Shown in pieces: positions 43,510 to 54,968 of a DNA stretch of 64,000 nt. How positions within the stretch are numbered: position 1 is the first letter of the stretch; each line of letters begins with the position of its first letter. The DNA comes from Macrosoma leucophasiata (lineage: Eukaryota; Arthropoda; Insecta; Lepidoptera; Hedylidae): positions 6,820,001 through 6,884,000 of the forward strand of contig JAWQUS010000030.1 in the NCBI GenBank assembly GCA_036365455.1, written 5' to 3'. A model generated the notes under the pieces. It saw only the letters and a program-made list of their open reading frames with translations. It did no database searches and was not told where the DNA came from. Made by a program: the position numbers and the translations under genes.

Positions 43510-43920
43510 ACTGGTGGTAGAGCTCCAGTGACGGAGCTCGCGGGCGTAGGCACCACCGCATTATCTAATGTACTTGCCGCTAAATGGTAATGTTCATCAC
43601 TATCGTGTTCCGGTCAGGTGCTAATGTACGGCTCTGTAACTTCCGGCACAGAGGCATAACACCTTAGGCCTCAGGAGTAACGCATCGCATACCTTGGTCT
43701 TTGTGTGGGTGTCTGTAGGCTGCAGTCATCACTTAACATCAATGTGAGCTGCTTGATTGTTTGCCATCTTATACATAAAAAAAAACATTGTTTTAATATA
43801 CGAAATGGTAATGTACGGCACAGAAGCATATTAATGGCAACGCACCTACATTGTAATCTTTTTCTGAGAGTCTGTGTTGTCTATAGGCTTCAGTATACAC
43901 TTACCGTTAATGTTGATGTT
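43510..43920 (+). mobile_element. Family A retroposon followed by a second truncated copy
   Basis: 43510-43795 is a nearly full A1 copy ending in A9. 43803-43920 is a worn tail-half copy in the same orientation. Confidence 0.85.
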
Positions 43921-45687
43921 TTTCCGGTTTAGTCTCTCGAATATTTAAGTCGGTAGAGCTGATCTCGAGTTTTAGCGAGACTAACGAACAGCAATTGATT
44001 TTTTTAAATTAAAATGATTATGTCTTTTATTTGCCCTACACCACGGAAACTGAAAAGCTAATAAGAACACACTACCTAACATGAAATACATGCTTTGCCG
44101 TACCTAGTTGATCTTCCTTTTCATACAAATGTTATGTAGGCCAACACATATTTACGATGTAACAAAGATAGACGAAATAATAATTATGACAACATTCGTC
44201 CTTCATGAAATGACCCATTGGCGATATCGCACCGCGGAGTCCCGTGGGAAGAAAACTGTTATCTCTACTAGAGATACGTAGCCGCAGTGTCACCGCGCCG
44301 CGTATCGTATATGAAAATTATATGCGATAATAATAGAACTGTCCATAATATATTTAATTGTTTACATCCCTCCTGCGGTTTTGCGTTACAGGGCGTCGAA
44401 TAATAACAAATTGTGCCCCGGGCGCTGGCATGTCCAATCAAATTACGTTTAATTTAGTTTTACGTTAAATGATGACGCATAATGATCGTAGTGTATTAGC
44501 GATAATAAACAGTTCATTGGATCGGGTGATAATTCAGTTGAACGCGGTACGACTACCAGATATAGATTACTTCGGCTCGAATTACTTTTGCTGAATTGGT
44601 TTCTTGTGACATTTCGGTGGCTGCAGGTTTTCGTTAGAGCTGGTTTGGAGTGAAATCAAAAGTATGTTGTCCGCTAACATACTGGCTCAGGTATTGTAAT
44701 GATATAATATTGAATTCAAATACAATAATTAGCGTTACAAATTAAATTGTTTTGTTTGGTATCAAGTAGTATAGAGAAAGGTGTAATCCATCCAATACCA
44801 CCTTGAATGAGAAATTAAAAAAAGAGCACACTACTAGGTATATATTAAAAAAAATATCGCTATCAGGTTGCTCACTTCCCTCTAAAATGGTCGAGGAGGG
44901 CAATAGCTGTCACATGCGTCATACTCGTGAACGGGTGCTGTTGGACTGGTCTGTTCTGGTTTCCAGGGGCTACATCTCATTTAGTAGATAGCAGTTTGTT
45001 TGCATCTACGCTATGGACGTTCACATTATTTGATTTTTCACGATAATCTGTACTAGATTTAAGCTCTCATTTAAGAGCCCTTACTGAGTTTGTTGGGTAG
45101 CGGAATTCTTCTCATTAGTGACTGCACTTGGAACTCTGCTAAGTGAATACCTTTGATTTTGACGAATAAGTTTTTCTTTTCCTTCATTTATCATCATTGA
45201 AGGAATTGAAAAATTTTGTGATTATTATGTAGTTTAAATTCTAATTTTAATTTACTCTAATATATGTTTTTGCTTTTACTATATGTAATGGTTATTCACT
45301 TAAGGTATTTTATGATTTCTTGACGTTTTGAAAGTATCTGTAAAGATCTATTCGAAATAAAAGATTTTCTATGCTATTCTATTCTTTTGTTCTCGGGATG
45401 ATTTTCTCAATTTCCTCGTGTTGATGAAACAGCTGTTGTTGTCAAGTTTGAAAGGCATACCTACAGTTTGAGTCAATGTTTGACTCGTAATAACTGATGA
45501 TTTAATATTCTCAGGAGGGAAATCTCTCTGGATCTTGGGGGATGAAGTCAACATCAGTATAGGCATGGACTGTTGAAATATTGTTGGACCTTTCCAGCTA
45601 CACCTTGAATGTGTCGCCAAAAGATAATGATGAATACTATCGTTAGTGTTTAGTTAGTAAAGTTTAATTTTAGGGAAGCATCTTAAC
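43921..45687. other. Repeat-poor gene-free block
   Basis: About 1.8 kb with few repeats. 44220-44660 is GC-richer and unique, with several TAAT-containing stretches. This repeat depletion near the Runt exon may mark regulatory sequence. No exon is recognised. Confidence 0.35.
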
Positions 45688-46016
45688 TATAGAGCAACAC
45701 GGGCCACCGGCCGCCACGGTCCGCCGCGGGAGTAACCTATGGCTACTGCCCCGTTTATTACCGATGCAAAACAGTCTGCCACTTTTTGCGGGAGAAACTA
45801 CGTGTGATACGCACACACACTACAAAAATCGTCTATTACTACGAAACTCACACCTTGACAAAATAGATAAACAATTTCACTCACACATTTAAACATCTGG
45901 GCGACAGGCGTAGGGCCTTTTGGGCTTGTACTTTGACAGAGGGGAAAGCCTGCATATGGCTACTCCCCTCCGGTTCGCCGCGGTCGGTGGCCCGTGTTGC
46001 TCTATGATCTTGCTAA
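45688..46016. mobile_element. hAT-type MITE, 329 bp
   Basis: Inverted ends ATAGAGCAACACGGGCCACC on the left and the complement (ggtggcccgtgttgctctat) on the right. The 8-bp flanks ATCTTAAC and ATCTTGCT are an imperfect pair. Longer relative of 2048-2304, non-coding. Confidence 0.82.
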
Positions 46017-46017
46017 T

Positions 46018-46125
46018 GTATGTATGTATGTATCTTCACGCCAGGTTCCTAACGGGGTAGGCAGAGAGTGTAGAGCGCCAGATATCCCGGTTCTGACAAA
46101 CCTCTCGTGCCTCGTCTACTTTCTA
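46018..46125 (-). mobile_element. LINE 3'-end fragment beside the Runt exon
   Basis: Same tail as 402-1345 and 38950-39125 (ATAC microsatellite, 'cttcacgccaggttcctaac', 'gagcgccagatatcccggtt'). It stops about 20 nt from the splice donor of the exon at 46144-46257. Confidence 0.85.
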
Positions 46126-46138
46126 ATGAAATCATTTA

Positions 46139-46621
<483 letters not shown>

Positions 46622-46623
46622 TG

Positions 46624-46648
46624 ACACGTTCGTTTTCTTTAAACTGTG
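46624..46648 (-). repeat. Dispersed 25-bp motif
   Basis: Minus copy of the 25-bp motif with one base change (GTTTAAAG for GTCTAAAG). Confidence 0.78.
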
Positions 46649-46835
46649 CTAATATTATAAAGCTGAAGAGATTGTTTGTTTGTTTGTTCGTTTGATTGAA
46701 CGCGCTAGTAGTACCTGAGGCACTACTGGTCCGAATTGAAAAATTTTTTCAGTGTTATATAGCCCATTTATCGAGTAAGGCTATATTACATCACGCTAAG
46801 ATGATCTCTAAGGAGAGGGTAGGTAACTAGTAAAT
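46649..46835 (+). mobile_element. Helitron-like repeat fragment
   Basis: 'ctaatattataaagctgaag', a GTTTGTTT tract, 'actactggtccgaattgaaa' and 'atatagcccatttatcgag', a body common in lepidopteran Helitron-like repeats. No end is preserved. Confidence 0.55.
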
Positions 46836-47255
46836 CATAAAAGTAAGAACTACGTAATCCATGTTTTGAAGTTGTATTTGTAGCTGTGTATTGAGAAGAA
46901 AAATATATGTAGTTAGGGATCTACACCTAAATAGTAGGTAGATTTATTGGCAAATTTAACTACGTTTTAAAATATTACTCACGCTAAGAACTTCAACATC
47001 ACGCTACATTACTTTGATTATTTTCCTTGGGTAATGATACACAGGGAAAATACTATTTGAATCCGTCATAGCGGAAGAAGAGTACAAATGAAGATACTTA
47101 AAGTATAGTCTACCTGACATAAAATACATGTTGTATTATATAAATAATAGTTCAGTAAAGGGGTGCTTCCCATAGGTCCACAAATCTATAGTAGAAGACG
47201 GGACAATGTGGTTTCATCGAATGATGAATGATAGTGGCAAATAAATATATAATAT
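46836..47255. other. Gene-free AT-rich sequence
   Basis: Nothing recognised. Confidence 0.45.
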
Positions 47256-47556
47256 CACTGCTGGTAGAGCTCTAGTGACGGAGCTCGCGGGCGTAGGCGT
47301 TTAGGCCCTTAGGCCACCGCATTACCTAATATACTTGCTGCTTAATGGTAGTGTTCAGCACTATCGTGTTCCGGTCAGGTGGTAATGTACGGCCCTGTAA
47401 TTTCCGGCACAGAGGCATAACACCTTAGGCCTCGGGAGTGGTATCGCATCTGCATTTTGACTTTGGTCTTTTTGTAAGTGTCGATAGGCTGCAGTCATCA
47501 CTTAACATCAATGTGAACTACAAGCTTTTTTGCCACTTCCATTACATAAAAAAAAT
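47256..47556 (+). mobile_element. Family A retroposon
   Basis: Full A1 copy with a small head duplication ('gtttaggcccttaggc' inserted after 'gggcgtaggc'). Confidence 0.88.
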
Positions 47557-47612
47557 AACTTATTCTAACTGATTCTTTAAATGTTTTTTTTTAATTAGGT
47601 CAGTAGATTTTT

Positions 47613-47860
47613 CCTGGCGGTAGAGTTGCAGTGTAGGGAATCGAGGGCGTGGCCACCACCGTTACCTAATCTACCTGCTGCCAAATGGTAGTGTCTGTCA
47701 CTATCGTAATCCGGTTAAATGGTAATGTATGGCCCCGTAATAACTATCACAGGAACATAACAACTAAGGTCTCAGGGATGGCAATACATCTGCATATTGA
47801 ACTTTGGATTTTGTGTCGATGTCTTTAGGATACAGTCATCACTTTACATCCACCTGACTT
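47613..47860 (+). mobile_element. Family A2 retroposon, diverged
   Basis: 'ctggcggtagagttgcagtg', 'ctgccaaatggtagtgtctg' and 'ccccgtaataactatcacag'. No A tail. Confidence 0.75.
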
Positions 47861-48484
47861 CTATAATTAAATATTGAACTAATTACCAACAAAATTATAA
47901 CATCTCCAATTCGATTTGTTAATGCTACATTAAAAATCTAAGGTGCCTACTTAAATTATTTTGTAATATTTTTTGTTTTTAAATACTTAATTCCGATAGC
48001 ATTTTAGACATTCCCTTATCTAATCAATCTTTGTTTTTTTTTTATACATATATCACGTTGATACGTTTCGCCAATTCGTTCCATAAAAACATGTCTCGCA
48101 CGACTTATATTTGCAAAACATCAAATTTCTAGTTACAGCACCAAAAAGGAATATCTAAACACAAGAGCCAATTGGAGTGGAAGCGGAATCAATCATTTAA
48201 ACTAAATCGAGTGCTCGCTACATACGAATTACGTGCATTAGACATGTTAATCCACTCATTTTAACTGTAATTTTATTCCGTATTTATCGGTGCATTCATT
48301 ACTGGCGACCGCAAATCGCGCGTCCAAAAAGGTTGCTATTTCCAACGTACGCTACGGGAGTGTTGGTAGCACGGGACTGTCATATTGTGAACTTGTGAAC
48401 ATTTTACATTTTGATACCATCACAACAGTGCTTAGGTGGTCTTAGTGCAGCTAAAAGGTAAGCGCTAAATGGTATTTTTTAGGG
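47861..48484. other. Gene-free block, possible plus-strand splice donor
   Basis: 48290-48465 is unique and GC-richer, and ends 'gcagctaaaag' then GTAAGC, which could be the donor of a non-coding exon. There is no other support. Confidence 0.25.
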
Positions 48485-48565
48485 TTTCTTAGTAAACAAG
48501 GAACCCTTATAGTTTCGCCATGTCCGTCTGTTCGTCTGTCTGGCCGTCCGCGGTTTAGTGCAATA
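48485..48565 (+). repeat. Family G 5' fragment
   Basis: 'agtaaacaaggaacccttat' then a GTCTGTC-like tract. Confidence 0.55.
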
Positions 48566-49113
48566 ACTATTGGTAATAGAGACTAAACTTTTGGCATAAA
48601 TATACCTTAATCACGACGACAAAGTGGTAGAATAAAAACACGAAACAGAACATTTATATTTAAGATACCTACTTCCCCTACATATAATGCGTGTGTAATT
48701 TTTATTTCGTTTTCTATAGAGTGTGATATATTGTTGTATAGGTCTGTAAAAATATTAAGGATGTGCAAACATAATTTATCGATTTAGTTTACTATTCGTG
48801 ACTTATTAAGTTTTAAAATGCCAATTATCGTTATAATCAAGTGTGGGGGACACTCACGGCAATAGTAGCTATAAGTGTATAATGAAATTAAAAGGAAAAC
48901 CATCACACTTAAGTTGGCTTTACAAGTTTGCCAGTAATAGTCGACCAAACGAATTTTCCTCGAAAATTTCGAACAACTCCCTAGAAAATATTGATTATTT
49001 TTTTCATTACATACATTTTTAACAGTAAATTAATTAAGTTAAATGTTAACAATAGATTTATTAATGTTAAAATGTTATAAGTATTTCAGAAAAAATATTA
49101 ATTATTTTCGAAA
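48566..49113. other. Gene-free AT-rich sequence
   Basis: No exon or clear repeat. Confidence 0.45.
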
Positions 49114-49536
49114 TCTATACTTATAATAAAACTGTAGAAGTGTTAATTCTGTACATTTAAAATATTGAAATAATAAATACCACACATATTTGGGTTCGGT
49201 ATCGCTTTAGTAACATCCCCTATGTTACTAAAGCGATACCGAACCCAAATATGTGATAAGATTTTTTTTGTCTGTCTGTCTGTTTGTTCAAGCATCACAG
49301 AAAAACTACCAGTCCGATTACAATGAAACTTGGTATGATTATACTTTAACCTTTGGCGCACAACACTGGGTACTTTTTATCCCGGAAAAATGTCTGTTTG
49401 TATGTGTGTTTGTGCACGCTAATATCAGAAACGGCTTATTCGATTTGCGGTTTTCACTAATATATTATGGTAAGTTTTACTTAACATTTAGTGTTTGTTT
49501 CAGAAATAAAAAAGTTATGTCAATTTAAAGAATAGT
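49114..49536 (+). mobile_element. Helitron-like element, family J copy 2
   Basis: Nearly identical to 30321-30740, starting TCTATACTTATAATAAAACT. It differs mainly by the inverted duplication at 49183-49255. Confidence 0.78.
49183..49255. repeat. Perfect 34-bp inverted duplication, loop CCCCT
   Basis: 49183-49216 is the exact reverse complement of 49222-49255. The sister copy at 30321 has only one arm, so the duplication arose in this copy. Confidence 0.93.
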
Positions 49537-49604
49537 CCAAGGGGGCATACAGTAAACGTATTTATTTGCACGAGTTCGACTCGCACTTGGTCGGTTTTTT
49601 CTCT
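49537..49604 (+). repeat. Family G 3' end
   Basis: 'gtccaagggggcatacagta' then 'cgagttcgactcgcacttgg' and a T-run, like the end of 6515-7102. Confidence 0.6.
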
Positions 49605-49653
49605 GTTAGTAACGTTAAGCATACCGCATAGCAGCGTCCCGGTATAAAACAAT

Positions 49654-50710
49654 CGAGCGTCCTGACGTCGAGCGTTCCGAGGTCGAGCGTTCCGAGGTCG
49701 AGCGCTGGGCGTCCCGACGCCCAGCGTCCCGACGCCCAACGTCCCGACGCACAGCGTCCCGACGCCCAGCGTCCCGACGCCCAGCGTCCCGACGCCCAGC
49801 GTCCCGACGCCCAGCGTCCCGACGCCCAGCGTCCCGACGCCCAGCGTACCGACGTAGAGCGTCTCGACGCCCAGCGTCCCGACGCCCAGCGTCCTGACGC
49901 CCAGCGTCCTGACGTCGAGCGTTCCGAGGTCGAGCGTCCCGACGCCCAGCGTCCCGACGTCGAGCGTCCCGACGCCCAGCGTCCCGACGCACAGCGTCCC
50001 GACGCACAGCGTCCCGACGCCCAGCGTCCCGACGCACAGCGTCCCGACGCCCAGGGTCGCGACGCCCAGCGTCCCGACGCCCAGCGTCCCGACGCCAGGA
50101 GTCCCAACGCCGAGCGTTCCCACGTCGAGCGTCCCAACGTCGAGCGTCGCAACGCACAGCGTCCCGACGCCCAGCTTCCCGACGCCCAGCGTCCCGACGC
50201 CCTGCGTCCCGACGCCCAGCGTCCCGACGCCCAGCGTCCCGACGCCCAGCGTCCCGACGCCCAGCGTCCCGACGCCCAGCGTCCCGACGTAGAGCGTCTC
50301 GACGCCCAGCGTCCCGACGCCCAGCGTCCTGACGCCCAGCATCCCGACGCCCAGCGTCCCGACGCCCAGCGTCCCGACTTCCAGCGTCCCGACGCCAGGA
50401 GTCCCGACGCCGAGCGTTCCCACGTCGAGCGTTCCCACGTCGAGCGTCCCAACGTCGAGCGTCGCAACGCACAGCGTCCTGACGCCCAGCTTTCCGACGC
50501 CCAGCGTCCCGATGCCCTGCGTCCCGACGCCCTGCGTCACGACGCCCTGCGTCCCGACGCCCAGCGTCCCGACGCCCAGCGTCCCGACGCCCAGCGTCCC
50601 GACGCCCAGCGTCCCGACGCCCAGCGCCCCGACGCCGAGCGTCCCGACGCACAGCGTCTCGACGCCGAGCGTCCGACGCCGAGCGTCCCGACGCCCAGCG
50701 TCCCAACGCT
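49654..50710 (+). repeat. 15-bp minisatellite, about 70 units
   Basis: Unit GTCCCGACGCCCAGC, with point variants (ACAGC, CGAGC, CTGC, TAGAGC) that keep the 15-bp phase nearly throughout. Variant patterns recur at exact multiples: 'gacgtagagcgtctcgac' at 49851 and 50286 (435 bp) and 'gacgccaggagtccc' at 50091 and 50391 (300 bp). Growth was therefore by block duplication. All three minus frames are open (LGVGT, WASGR or AGRRD repeats), a consequence of the 15-bp period. GC- and CpG-rich in an AT-rich surround. Confidence 0.95.
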
Positions 50711-50784
50711 CATCGCAAAATTCATGTTTCTGTGGGCTTGTCACCAATATGAGAGAAAACCTGTTTGGTGAATACCTAACGTAT

Positions 50785-50872
50785 TTGTGAGGATGTTTGG
50801 ATACATGCAATATTGAATGCATGCTTACTTATGCCTACACCTACGTGGAATAAAAGCGTGAAATAACGTTTT
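50785..50872 (+). mobile_element. Family F SINE tail fragment
   Basis: 'tacatgcaatattgaatgca' and 'gcgtgaaataacgtt', the tail of a worn F copy beside the minisatellite. Confidence 0.6.
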
Positions 50873-51262
50873 TTTTTCTAGTTTTGCATACCAACATTTG
50901 GATATTTAAAGGTAGTTAGTAACTGTAACATGATATCAGCGAAGCCCAATTGTGGTTCCCACCGATAACGATACTCACTGGTCGTTTCCTGAAACGCGTC
51001 AAGACTTGTTCTCATATCAATAGAATATTCGTCGTCAGTGAATATTGTTTCGTCACTGGCGATTGTTTTTATCAGTGGTAAGAGCTACCTGCTTAAGGAA
51101 CATTTTGGTAAAGTGTACCTGTTAGTGGTATGTTAGACTCGGTAGTTACGGAGTAAAGCCTCCCTTGTCTCAGAAACTACTGAGTAGGTAGGTATAACTT
51201 TTTGAAAAAAATCCTGTTATTTGATCACAGAGAATCTTATAAGATGTCTATGATATTAATAA
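50873..51262. other. Gene-free sequence
   Basis: Nothing recognised. Confidence 0.45.
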
Positions 51263-51550
51263 TACTGGTGGTAGTGTACCAGTGACGGATCTCGCGGGCG
51301 TAGGCACCACCGCATTACCTAATATACTTGCCGCTAAATGGTAGTGTTCAGCACTATCGTGTTCCGGTCAGGTGGTAATGTACGGCCCTGTAATTTCCGG
51401 CACAGAGGCGTAACACCTTAGGCCTCAGGAGTGGTAACGCATCTGCATTTTGACCTTGGTCTTTGTGTAAGTGTCTATAGGCTGCAGTCATCTCTTAACA
51501 TAAATGTGAACTGCATGCTTGTTTGCCACTTCCATTACATAATAAAAAAA
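51263..51550 (+). mobile_element. Family A retroposon, full length
   Basis: A1 copy from actggtggtag to 'ccattacataataaaaaaa'. Confidence 0.9.
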
Positions 51551-51574
51551 CAAATTACATTCATTAATTGAACG

Positions 51575-51776
51575 GCACCTTGTGAGCGTGAGTCCGACTC
51601 GTACTTAGCCGTTTTTTTATGTATGTTGGTAAACAAGCCAAGTTCATGTCGATGGTAAGTGAATACTGCACCCTATGTACACCTACTTATACCAAAAAGA
51701 ACAGAGAGTAAGTGATCTATGTCCGAGAACTTGTTGTACCAAGTTTTGCGCGGACAAAGATGAAGAAAATAGCTAG
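51575..51776. repeat. Repeat fragments: G end, reversed A tail, Helitron-like end
   Basis: 51575-51617 resembles the G 3' end ('gagtccgactcgtacttagc'). 51622-51700 is a reversed worn A tail ('ggtaaacaagccaagttcat'). 51738-51776 ends AAAATAGCTAG before T. Confidence 0.5.
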
Positions 51777-52270
51777 TCATATTATTTATTTCATCACAGC
51801 ATAAAAGGCTTAAGTTATAGTCAAATTTAATTAGCCCATGCTGTGTGCCCATATAAGCACACATAGCACCTGCGAATTCATTTTCGCATGTAGGTCAGCG
51901 GCTTAATTTTCGCATTTTGTTTTGACGACGTCAAAACAAACGAACATTATCAATGCCGTTCACCCACAGTTTATACTCATTAAGCCTTGCCTATGGAACA
52001 ATGGCGTCTATATATATCTATACGAGGAGTTTCATTAATATAAAGGCCTGCCGGCGAGACATGTAGTCTTGAAACATAACTGTATCTAGCTTGTATGAAT
52101 CCGCTGCGAATGTTGTGATTTAAACATAGTAAATAGTACATAATATATTATAATATAATCTACTATATGCGTCATAATCATAATTTCAAGCAAAATACCT
52201 CCTACGCTGAATAAAAGTCTACTCCTATGATTGCCACAAAAACGGTACGGGGGCCGTACCACCATCTCTA
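51777..52270. other. Gene-free sequence
   Basis: Nothing recognised. Confidence 0.45.
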
Positions 52271-52389
52271 AGGGCAGCCACACAAAACTGCGATTCGATG
52301 CGATGCGAGGCCGCATCGTAGGCGATGTATTCGTGCAAGCTCGCATATTTGCGATGCGATGCGAATTCGCAGTTATGTGTGGAAGCCCT
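52271..52389. mobile_element. Palindromic MITE, TIR AGGGC-CCACACA
   Basis: The 119-bp element reads AGGGCAGCCACACAAAACTG at the left and the complement of AGGGCTTCCACACATAACTG at the right, with GATGCGATGCGA near both arms. No coding. Flanking duplication not clear. Confidence 0.8.
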
Positions 52390-52499
52390 CATAGCAGTCT
52401 TATTGCAGTCTTATTTTGTTCTGACACTAAAAGTAAGCTTTAGATTTAAAAAAAATGTCTTAATATAATCTAAATTTACCTTGACGTTTGTAATACGAA

Positions 52500-52650
52500 A
52501 CAAAGTAAGATTGCTATAAGTCTGGCATAAGAGATGATGGTATTGTCCTTGGGCAGCCTTCATCCAGCGATTGCCCACGATCTTGGTATGATCGTCGGTC
52601 CACTTCTTCGGGGGCCTCACCCTTCGCCTTCAACCAATACAGGCGTGAAG
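52500..52650 (-). mobile_element. LINE ORF2 C-terminal remnant
   Basis: The minus strand encodes PPKKWTDDHTKIVGNRWMKA, the GRPPKRWTDD..GNRWMQAAQD region found near the end of many insect LINE ORF2 proteins. Frame broken. At 52628-52650 it joins a short F-like tail ('caggcgtgaagttac'). Confidence 0.72.
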
Positions 52651-53948
52651 TTACTTTATGTTTCGTGTTATTCATAATAAAAAAATATTGGGAATTCATT
52701 AACTTTATAATTAGATATATGTGAGTCCTAAGTCTAAGCGTCTAGCCACAAATGAAAAACTTTAAAGAGTGAAATTATAGGCTGTAATTAATATACAATC
52801 GTGAAAGAAATATTGTAATTACTTAGCGTTATTATTAAGTGGTGGATCTACATGCTCTACATACATAATTCAATTAGAGGATACGTGTCCATTACAGAAC
52901 TTAGTCATTTTAAATAAGAACAGGTTAACATTCTTAACAAAATTGAATTCTACAAGTACAAGATTAATCGGGCAAAATTGCTATGTTGCAAAGATAAGGT
53001 CCCTATCTCAAGCCAGGATTTAGCAAATAAGGCAACATGACACTTTGAAAGTCGGTGAGATCTCAATATCGATGTCGCTATCTCGTAACAAAGCAACATC
53101 AAAGTCGACGGATACGTTTCAATACGGAAACAAATCATCATAAAACATTGGTCGCTAACCTCTTAAGGCGTGTCGTGAACGATGTGAAATATTGCATTTA
53201 AAATCGCTATTAAACTTAATGCATTTCACATTGATCACTCATCAACAGTTTAGGACCTAACACAATGCGCGCACAGCTATAAACTATAACATTGTAGTCC
53301 AACGACCGTCTCCCGGAGGTGTTGAGAGAACCGCGTGAAATATTCAATTATTGTGCGCGGACGCAGGTGGGTGAGGCGCAGGGAGGGAATGGCGGCCATC
53401 TTGATTTACGATCGAGCGTAAATCCTGAGTGACATTTGTGAGTGAAGACGAGTCGCCGGTCGGCCGCCTCAAGCACTCCACTATGACACGTTTTTCAGGA
53501 GAATCGTTTGCGGTGAGGTTATATTGCTGTTCTGACACGGTGTATGTGCAGTTATTTTGGCCTTGGAGGACCGATGAATAGCGGACGTTGGCTATTGATG
53601 TTTCGAAGGCTGTGTAATAGTATTGCTGAAACGCCCAATGAGTATTCGCTTAAAACGTTAATACACCTCTTAGCCTGTAAAGTGAACCAATGCGATGTCG
53701 CATTATATAACGTGTAAGTGTTAAGTTGTTTACATAACAGAACGTATCATATTACTTCGGTCTCTGTTTTCATTATTCGACCAATCATGCACATTGATTG
53801 CGGGTGTGGGTAATAAAGAACGTGGTAGGTTTAGATTTAATTGAAAACAGAGCTCTATGTTTAGTTCTCTGTGTTGTAGATGTCTATGTCTATGTAGGCG
53901 TTCTCAATATGTTTATAGAATTAGTATTTGTACTACCTATGAAATATT
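52651..53948. other. Unique block with possible promoter-like sequence at 53330-53540
   Basis: Mostly repeat-free. 53340-53480 is CpG-rich and contains GGCGGCCATCTTGA, a match (read in reverse) to the YY1/Pho type motif AAGATGGC. This is compatible with a promoter or Polycomb-type element but not proof. The minus open frame here (53344-53538) has no recognisable domain. Confidence 0.3.
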
Positions 53949-54254
53949 TAACTGCCTCGGTAGCCTAGTGGTAGCAGGCCACTACTACTACGCTGAGGTC
54001 CTGGGTTCGATTCCCGGGTAGGGGGTTATCAGAGATAATGGTGTAAAGTCCTTTATCTCTGGTTCTGTTGGGATTTTTACATTTTCTGGAAAATTCCCAG
54101 TACCTCGAAGTTTGATAATGTGCCCGGAGATGTCAACAGGCTCGCCACATGGGCCAAACGTAACCGGTGAATCGTGGTGTTTGCATGTATGCTTGAATGC
54201 ATGCATTTACCTCTGCCTACCCCTTCGGGGATTACAGACGTGAAGTTACGTATA
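53949..54254 (+). mobile_element. Family F SINE, full length
   Basis: Best head: box A TAGCCTAGTGG, box B GGTTCGATTCC, both within a 75-nt tRNA-like start. Tail 'gacgtgaagttacgt'. The flanking repeat AAATATT (53942-53948, 54255-54261) fits retroposition. Confidence 0.92.
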
Positions 54255-54674
54255 AAATATTGAGCTTGCAATGTAGTATGCATTGCAGCATCTGAAGCCT
54301 AAGCTGTTATTTAAGCCTATGTGCCGAATGCCAAAATTTATGGGACTGTACATTTTGAAATGTTCTACGTACGGCTCTACTTATTCTCTCTACCTACCGT
54401 AAGCTGGCTATTTGTGAGATGTTTATTACACTTACTTATCTATATCTTTTCATTGAGGGAATTTCAAAGTAGATATGTATTGGCTATTGGTACTCTGTCA
54501 GAGAACTATAGGTACCTTCTCTGTATTGTAGAGGCAGTGTCTATGTAGGCGTTCTGATTAAATTTATGATTTTGCATTTAGTATTTGTACTGTAAGATAT
54601 TTGACATGACACAACAAGAAATATGGCACATCGAGCCTACGAGTATAATTAATTGCGCTAAATGGCACAAGTTT
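54255..54674. other. Gene-free sequence with a worn family A piece
   Basis: 54278-54360 resembles a reversed A segment ('catctgaagcctaagctgtt'). Otherwise nothing. Confidence 0.4.
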
Positions 54675-54968
54675 TACTGGTGGTAGAGCTCCGATGACGG
54701 AGCTCCGATGGCGGGCGTAGGTACTACCGCATTACCTAATATACTTGCCGCTAAATGGTAGTCTTAAGCACTATCGTGTTCCGGTCAGGTGGTACCTAAT
54801 GAACGTCCCTGTAATTTCCGGCTTAGAGACATAACACCTTAGGCCTCCGGAGTGGTAACGCATCTGCATTTTGACCTTGTTCTTTGTATGGGTGTCTTTA
54901 GGCTGCAGTCATCACTTAACATCAATGTGAACTGCATGCTTGTTTGCCACTTCCATTACATAAAAAAA
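54675..54968 (+). mobile_element. Family A retroposon, full length
   Basis: A1 copy from actggtggtagagctccgat to the A7 tail. AAGTT on both sides is a weak target-duplication candidate. Confidence 0.9.

Noticed and set aside
44803..44991. Short frame with HTRERVLLDWSVLVSRG
   Set aside because: Looks like a possible transposon scrap, but no family could be named and no flanking element was seen.
45369..45620. Next Runx exon after the Runt exon
   Set aside because: Tested possible acceptors in the required phase; each reading meets a stop quickly, and no good donor follows.
49654..50710. CRISPR array
   Set aside because: Contiguous 15-bp units without spacers in a eukaryotic genome; a minisatellite.
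49515..50822. Open frames of 301-435 codons on the minus strand (LGVGT, WASGR, AGRRD repeats)
   Set aside because: They follow from the 15-bp minisatellite, whose period is a multiple of three and whose unit lacks stops. There is no domain, start context or unique sequence.
53344..53538. Coding exon (frame starting MSEQQYNLTANDSPEK)
   Set aside because: No recognisable domain and no strong splice sites. The CpG-rich nature may keep the frame open by chance.
53949..54030. tRNA gene
   Set aside because: Boxes A and B are good, but the sequence continues into the family F SINE body with target duplications. The same head recurs at 39175 and in truncated copies.
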